The translations under genes were made by a program, and so were the position numbers. Below, piece by piece: positions 58,400-64,000 of a DNA stretch of 64,000 bases. The first letter of the stretch is position 1, and each line of letters starts with the position of its first letter. Where the stretch lies: assembly GCF_000687475.1 (NCBI RefSeq), contig NC_057316.1, positions 1,612,001-1,676,000 on the forward strand, given 5' to 3'. The DNA is from Ustilaginoidea virens (lineage: Eukaryota > Ascomycota > Sordariomycetes > Hypocreales > Clavicipitaceae). Below the pieces are notes generated by a model. The model had not been told where the DNA came from. It saw only the letters and a program-made list of their open reading frames with translations, and did not search any database.

Positions 58400-60080
58400 T
58401 ATGGGGAATTTCGGGCTTAGGAGTGGTTTGGTAAGTCTATCTGCAGGTATATCTGTTGTGGGTAAATAAGATATTTTTACCAGGCCACTATGGGCCTTCT
58501 TACGTATATACCGGAATTTAAGTAAGGTATGCTTAGTGCGGGCATGCTGATTTGGGTCATTTGCGTTAGAAATAGACCCTTAGTTATCGCAGTATAGTGG
58601 TATCGGGCGTTGAATATCGACCTGGATTTCTTTAAATAAATTAGATATCCACTCCACTTCGCGAATCGCTTTAAGCATTGCATTAGACTCGGCTTTAAGC
58701 GTTGATAAAACCACAGTTGAAGACCGTTTTAACCTCTAGCTAATAGGCCCACCATTTAAGGTAGTAAGATAACCACTAGTAGACTTCAAAGTCAGCCGGC
58801 ACCCAGCAAAATCGCTATTAGAAAATGCAGCTAATACTACAGTAACTTTAGCGGCTCGGTAACAAATGGCTATATTAGCCGTACCAGCTAAGTAGCGAAA
58901 AGCGCCCTTAGCAGCATTAAGCTGTATAGTGGAAGCCTATTATATATATCGTGATAGGTACTATGTCGGAAAGGCAAGGTCAGGTCTTAACATCATCATC
59001 AACCACATTGCTATTCCTACTAGCTACTGGAATAAGTGTTGATTACTAGCATCCAGCGGCATATTACCAGCCTTAGACTTAGTAAGTATACCGGGCTATA
59101 GTGGGATTAGATACGGTTATACATCCTTAAGGTTGAATTTCTTAAGGACTTCCGCAATAAATTGCGATTAGTGCAGCCATAATAGGCCCTTTTCTCTATC
59201 CCTAATAATTTACACTCTAAGAAAGAAGGAGGCAGGTCCTTAGTCTTCTATAGTATAAACCTTATGGAATTTGGCCTTAAGCTGGTCAATATAGCTAAGG
59301 TCTAGACCGATAATTAAGTAGTCATCCATATAGGTCACAATAAAGGTATGCATTCCTTTATTATAGAAGACAGTAGCATCAGAAAGTAACGGCTTAAAAC
59401 CCTTTTATACTAGAAGGTCTTTTAACCGTAACTACTATTCGCGAGGGCCTTATTTTAGCCTATATAAGGCTTTCTTTAATAGTATGACCTATGATGTAGA
59501 GGGGTTATATCCAACCTTAGTAAGTAAGGCTAGAAGTCGATAACGCTACTGGTCAGACCATAAGGCTGGGTTAGGTGAGAATAGGCTTTCTGCAAATTCT
59601 AGAAAACCAGCTGGAATCTCCATATAAATCGTCTCTAGTAATTTACTATTTAGAAAGGCACTAATAAAGTCGATCTGCTCTATTTCCTAGTTATTTGCAG
59701 CAGTAAGAGCAAGGATAATCCTCTATATTAGTAGGATCGAAGTAGAGGCATAGGTCTCCGTAAAGTCTTGCCTAAATACCTGCATAAAGCCTTTAATAAC
59801 TAATCGTGCCTTATATTTAACCGGGTTATTATTCGTATCTTTCTTAACGCGAAAAATAGGCCGGTTATATAATATTTTCCTACTAGTAGGAATACTAGTC
59901 TTAGGAATAAATTAGAAGATATTTAAATCGATTAATTGCTTGAATTCCGAAAATAAGGCTTTTACCTAGCTATCTTTTTATAGGTTATATAAGACTTCCT
60001 TCTAGCTATTAGGCATACCTTCTAGGGCCCGTTTTGCAGCCTTTACCTTACAGTAGATATCGTGCATTTGTTGGTAAAAG
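58400..60080 (-). pseudogene. CopC-1 pol remnant, C-terminal part (RT, RNase H)
   Basis: RNase H about 58860-58400: AAKGAFRYLAGTANIAICYR, SDFAGCRLTLKSTSGYLTTL-like, RLKRSSTVVLSTLKAESNAM, LKAIREVEW, HARTKHTLLKF-like text, DIPADRLTKPL; the 58683-58477 frame covers a piece with two point changes. RT about 60000-59000, with catalytic YMDDYLII intact at 59332-59321. Fewer stops than in the other elements; this part read close to functional before RIP. Confidence 0.9.
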
Positions 60081-60779
60081 GCATAGGAAGGGGGGAAATC
60101 CTATGTGGAAGCCTCTGGGGGGCTGCCTAGGTATCTGAAAATCTGGTTGTTTTTCGGCTGGGTGGGTAGGAAAGCGAAAATACCGTTATTTTCCGGCTGT
60201 ATAGATAGGAAAAAGCCCTATTGGTCCGCTTATAGGCCAGAAAGTAACCTATAGTATCTATAATTTAGGATACCTTATATATCTCGTATCTGTATATGCG
60301 CTCTTCTTCTACCCCTAGTAGCTATAATAGGCCTATTTTCTAGTACTCGAAATATTCTCTCCCACGATCTCTCATTTAATGCGATATCTAGACTCTTAAA
60401 TTTTAGATATTCTAGTGTAGGCAGCGTTTTACTATAGCGAAATGCTGTATTTACTAGGAAGCCGGGCGAAAAGGCAGAATCTATTATATCGGAAAGTCGC
60501 AGAAAATCAGTATATATAGGGCTTTAAGATTCGGACCATTGAAAATTTATTATATAGGGCAAGTTAGAATTTTCACTTATATGGGTTATACCTACTTTTG
60601 TGATAGATTCGGAAAATCTCTAAGATTGAGATTCCTAATGATGAGAGCTTTCTGCATTTCCTAGCATTTGCAGCCTTTTTGTATGGGAAAAAGGTATATT
60701 TTCCTTAGCCGGTGAAAGCGGACCGTCTTGCTTAAGCTGAAAAGCTAAGTTAGGCTAAAGCAATTTGGAATCGAAAGAC

Positions 60780-60965
60780 AGCGAATTGCTAAGAAATATT
60801 GCAGAGTGCTGTAGCGGGCTAATTAGTAGTAGGCCCACTAGTTATGGTAGGCCTGCTAATTGTGGTGGATCCGTATGCTGTATTAGGCCCATTGGTTGTG
60901 GTAGGCCTGTAGGCTGTATTGGATCCGTGGCCTATGGTAGGCCTATGCCCTCGGCTAAGCCTGAA
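60780..60965 (-). repeat. Degenerate tandem repeat between CopC-1 integrase and RT
   Basis: About 20-bp units around gtggtaggcctgctaattgt and gctgtattggatccgtggcc. In sense a Pro/Gly/Gln-type linker with GLPQPMGLIQ-like units. The plus ORF at 60765-60995 is the mirror frame of this linker. Confidence 0.65.
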
Positions 60966-61049
60966 ATAGGCATATTTAGGCGAGGCGACTTCTAAATAGG
61001 CTTTTCTAGAGTAATTTAGTCGATATTTATCCCCTTTAAATTAGAAGGT

Positions 61050-62500
61050 GGTTAGAAATCAAAAGTGCCCTCTAGGCCACTTAAAATAGGGCCTATACCT
61101 TCATTTTAGTAGGTGAAAATAATAAAAGAGGTCTTAGTGACGACCCGGCGATATAGGATATAGACGAGGTAGGTGCTATTACCTAGTGTAGCTAGTAACC
61201 TACCTGACTCGGTCCGGGGGGCCAGCTTATAGCTAATGACCCGTTTTTCTAGAGGGATTAGCACTTCTATAGCCGCACCAATAGCCCTAAAGCTAGTAAG
61301 GTCGGGTAGGTGGTAGTGCGTAATTTCCGGAAAGTCCTTCTTTAATTCCTCGAAAAGTGACGAGGAACGGTTTAAAACTACTATTAGATTTACTAAGGTA
61401 GTAATACTAAGAATCACCGCAGACCAAAAGTAAGAAGGTAACCGAGACTAAAGCATAATAGCTCTAAGTCGGTTAATAATAACCCGTATAAAGTATTCTG
61501 CTAACCCATTTTGCTTATAAATATAAAGGGAAGAGGTTAAAAAATCTATGCCTTTAAGAGCTAGCCAGGCTATAATAATATCGTTGATTTCCTTACTACT
61601 ATTATAGTGGAATTCAATAGCTGATTTGCTATAGCGATTCCTAAGACCTTAGAAGAACCCCTATAATACTAGGAATACCGTGGGTCCCTCCTTATTAGGT
61701 AGTAAATATACCTAATGGAAGCGTGATTTCCGGTTAACTAAAATGAGGCAAATAGGGCGTTTGTTATATAGAAGAGGATTAATTTAGAAAATATCACCCT
61801 CTATAATATCTAAATAGTGCATAGGGTCTGGTATAGCCCCTGATGTAAAACGCCGAACTAATTTTGCCCTTTTACAGGCGATACAGTTGAAATCAGAATC
61901 CTTTACCTTACTGAGATCAGGTAACCCTATGGTTAATATATAGGTTTTCTTTAGAAGTTGGATTCCGATGTGCCTAAGCCGGATATGCTAAAGTCCGGCT
62001 AGTAATAGTAGCTTTTGATATTCTATATTAGCAGCTGGTATTATAACTGGGGCTGGGTTGAGGGTGACCGGGGCCCTTTATAGTGGTTGGGCTATATTGG
62101 GAATAGCAGCCTCTATTAGTACCACCGAAAAACCAGGACTAATTAGTAGGTCAGCTAGTAGGATTTCTTGCGAATTAGCTAGTAGAAGTGGAAGGTCCGA
62201 GTCAGCTAGTAGGGTAGGTAAATCCTTTGGCAGGGGATATTCCTCGTATTCTTCTGGGTTAGCTAAGGCAGGTAATTCGACCGAGATACTATATAAAGCC
62301 GGTTAGCTGGTATAGTGTAAAAACGGCGAATCTACCCTTTTTTATTATAAAAAGAAGCCATACTTCTTAAAATTAAGAAGCCTAATGTACTTATTGTTGC
62401 TATTAACTAGGCTTTAGCCCTAAATACTGCCACGATTTAGATAGTGTTTAACGCCGCTAAAGATGTTAATATTAAAAGCTGGTATAAAGAGGGCATTAGT
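61050..62500 (-). pseudogene. CopC-1 integrase remnant
   Basis: GAG-pre-integrase/zinc site at about 62000-61840: LQHIRLRHIGIQLLKKT and CIACKRAKLVRRF (HHCC ligands all present). Core: NRKSRFHxVYLLPNKEG (about 61740), NGLAEYFIRVIINRLRAIML (about 61515-61455; ERFIR with R to Y), then an open block 61417-61106 (ILSITTLVNLIVV...). It joins DNA copies to the host in the life cycle of the element. 62306-62058 on plus is a shadow. Confidence 0.88.
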
Positions 62501-64000
62501 TAGCTCTAAGGTGCCCCACTAAGGTGGGTTAGTGGCCTATAGTACGGTAAAATGCGCTATGCCCTACCTACTGGGCTTAATTGGGCCACCACCTATGCTA
62601 ATAACTGGTCTATTTCCGGTATAGTATTAGAAGTAGGTAAAATGCTTTTTATCGTTGATAATATATACTATAGAACCAGTATTATAGAGCAAGGAATCTG
62701 TTGGCGTTTTCCTACCGGATTATACACTATAGCTGGTAGCTAGAAATTGTATATATTCGCGGTCCTAGAAGGAAGAATAGGCTATCTCACTAGGTGTAAG
62801 ACTTAGAGTATTATAATTCCCTAGTATGAAGGAATCAATAGTCTTTTCGTCGGTCTTTTATAGGATATCTGCTTTATTAGCTGAATCTTTCTTTTCTTTA
62901 TTCTTCTTCTTATTTTCCGGCTTACCTTATATAGCAGAAGAAGACCCTTATTAGGTAGAAGACCCCTGTTTCTTTTTATTGGCGTTAGTGGTAGTGTTTT
63001 TACTACCCTTACTAGTGTTATTACTAGCTGGCTTGCTACTATTGCTATTAGTAGCGGCACCTTTAACCTTTACGAGGTAGGTGGTAGCCCTTACTACTAA
63101 TGACCCTTTAATGCGTTATTCTTCCAGTAAATCAACCATATAAAATTGCAGGTTAATATTTAATGTATTTCCTTAAGTATAGGCGATTCTTATTATTATA
63201 CAGTGCCGTTCTGCCTACTGAAAAAAGACCCCTTCTATAGTATGTAAATACTAGCTGATTTGGTCGAAAGGTTGTATATAGGAGCCTAAAATTTACAGCC
63301 TAGATAGGTAGCTATTAAAGGAGGCGTTGAAAGATTCTAAGGTACCCTTATAGCCTATAAAATTTAGTTAATGGAAGGCAGGGTATAGGTAGGTCCGTTA
63401 TACGTCTAATAAGTGAGAATACTATTTAGTGAGTAACGTAAAGGCTAACTCTAGGTTAGTGCACTAATTGATAGCGGCAGCTGGTCCTTCTATGCAACTA
63501 TTCTTAATAAGTAATAGTAAAAGTGCTTGCTCTAAATTATTAAACTTGCTAGCAATAGAAGGTTCTTCGATAAATTTAGCGATATTAAATACCCTAAGTT
63601 GAATTATAAGGGCTTATTTCTATTGGTCGAAATTAGATGCCCCCTTTAGCTTTTAGGATTCCTAGAATCTATTGGCTGTCTTAGCTAGTTCCTTAATAGC
63701 TATAGCGCTAACTTGGCTGCTAATATTGGATGGAACCGGTAGGGGTTGTTACTAGACTTTAGGTAGAGAGGTATTTCCCTTACCCATAGGAGTTTAGAAG
63801 GTATCCACATCCATTATATCCTGTGATAGTAGGCTAGCAACAGGCTTAATTAATCTATCTACTAAGGTGCCTACCTTATTAGCCAAAAAATCGATTTTTA
63901 AGTTTATTCGATTAAATTTATAACTGAATTCTTTTCTTATTTCCTATTAGTCTTCCCTAAGCTGGGTAATTTCCTAGTTATTATTAGATTCTTCTACCTC
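62500..64000 (-). pseudogene. CopC-1 gag remnant (N-terminus outside window or near edge)
   Basis: Minus reading from the right edge: a helical segment EITQLREDQQEIRKEFSYK-like with NRINLKIDFLANKVGTLVDR (about 63930-63850), QDIMDVDTFQTPMGKG (about 63828-63782), a gag core IQLRVFNIAKFIEEPSIASK (about 63610-63550), then GVFSQ, AERHC and NINLQFYMVDLLEE (about 63230-63115). Basic, Ser/Thr-rich sequence follows (63060-62821). TAA/TAG at Gln/Trp positions. No zinc knuckle identified; protease not located (expected about 62800-62500). Confidence 0.75.

Larger units (their letters stand above)
22971..64000 (+). mobile_element. GypA-1, Gypsy chromovirus broken by three insertions (runs past window)
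   Basis: 5' LTR 22971-23224. The interior is seen in three pieces: 23225-25184, 30827-31354 and 46333-47014. It is interrupted by GypA-2, CopA-3 and GypA-3. The pieces join in register: duplication gaccc at 25180-25184/30827-30831 and cttac at 31350-31354/46333-46337. The rest, including the 3' LTR, is outside the window. It sits in the CopA-0 linker/integrase region after a run of G (22966-22970). Confidence 0.9.
47015..64000 (-). mobile_element. GypA-3, Gypsy chromovirus broken by GypB-2 and CopC-1 (runs past window)
   Basis: Minus-strand member of the GypA family inside GypA-1. 3' LTR 47015-47257; pol pieces 47312-47553 and 54886-57564. GypB-2 is inserted within its chromodomain coding sequence (duplication ttaat), CopC-1 just upstream of its RT. 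gag and the 5' LTR lie beyond the right edge. Confidence 0.9.
57565..64000 (-). mobile_element. CopC-1, Copia element of a third family (cut by window edge)
   Basis: Minus strand. 3' LTR 57565-58279, polypurine tract, RNase H, RT, integrase, gag in order toward 64000; the 5' LTR is outside. It interrupts GypA-3 upstream of the RT. It is visibly less RIP-damaged than the other elements, especially in the LTR and RNase H end, and its RT active site is intact. It is probably the youngest insertion here. Confidence 0.92.

Noticed and set aside
60765..60995. 76-codon plus-strand ORF rich in Cys/Gly/Pro.
   Set aside because: Mirror frame of the repetitive linker in CopC-1 pol; the repeats alone keep it open.
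1..64000. Host genes, tRNA, rRNA or other RNA genes between elements.
   Set aside because: Every interval is accounted for by one of the eleven elements; no cloverleaf, rRNA core or non-transposon protein motif was seen by eye. A tRNAscan/Infernal run could still find something small.

Overview
The window is a single block of nested, dead LTR retrotransposons. I find no host gene, no rRNA or tRNA gene and no CRISPR array. Copia (Ty1) and chromodomain Gypsy (chromovirus) proteins of fungal type, together with dense C-to-T damage at CpA (G-to-A at TpG), point to a filamentous ascomycete (Pezizomycotina) with repeat-induced point mutation (RIP), most likely an AT-rich heterochromatic region. The signs of RIP are: almost every in-frame stop is TAA or TAG at a position where the family has Gln or Trp; CpA and TpG are scarce while CpG survives; the catalytic Asp pair of the reverse transcriptase (RT) has become Asn in most copies; and Cys and His of zinc knuckles have become Tyr.

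I resolve eleven insertions in five families. Names are local. CopA is a Copia family with LTRs of about 335-343 bp: CopA-0 (minus, outermost host), CopA-1 (plus), CopA-2 (minus), CopA-3 (minus). CopB-1 is a second Copia family with ~198-bp LTRs. CopC-1 is a third, with a 715-bp GC-rich LTR, and is cut by the right window edge. GypA is a chromovirus of about 5.6 kb with ~255-bp LTRs: GypA-1, GypA-2, GypA-3. GypB is a related but longer chromovirus of 7.3-7.6 kb with ~2 kb of extra coding-like sequence between pol and the 3' LTR: GypB-1, GypB-2.

Nesting: CopA-0 holds CopB-1 (298-6127), CopA-1 (6154-20648) and GypA-1 (from 22971). CopA-1 holds CopA-2 (10562-17815). GypA-1 holds GypA-2 (25185-30826), CopA-3 (31355-46332) and GypA-3 (from 47015). 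CopA-3 holds GypB-1 (33459-41032). GypA-3 holds GypB-2 (47554-54885) and CopC-1 (from 57565). Seven insertions keep perfect 5-bp target-site duplications (cttgc, aatac, ttact, gaccc, cttac, tatcc, ttaat), and the host reading resumes across each one.

The most interesting signals are: (1) a set of three hairpins in the CopA 5' leader with a shared loop and different but self-complementary stems; (2) the extra region downstream of pol in GypB; (3) a tandem repeat inside the CopA RT coding sequence whose length differs in every copy, just before the catalytic Asp pair; (4) a canonical A_AAA_AAC -1 frameshift heptamer in GypA-1 whose GypA-2 copy shows the RIP product; (5) independent loss of the RT active site in eight of eleven copies; (6) hairpins at the primer site and polypurine tract of CopA.
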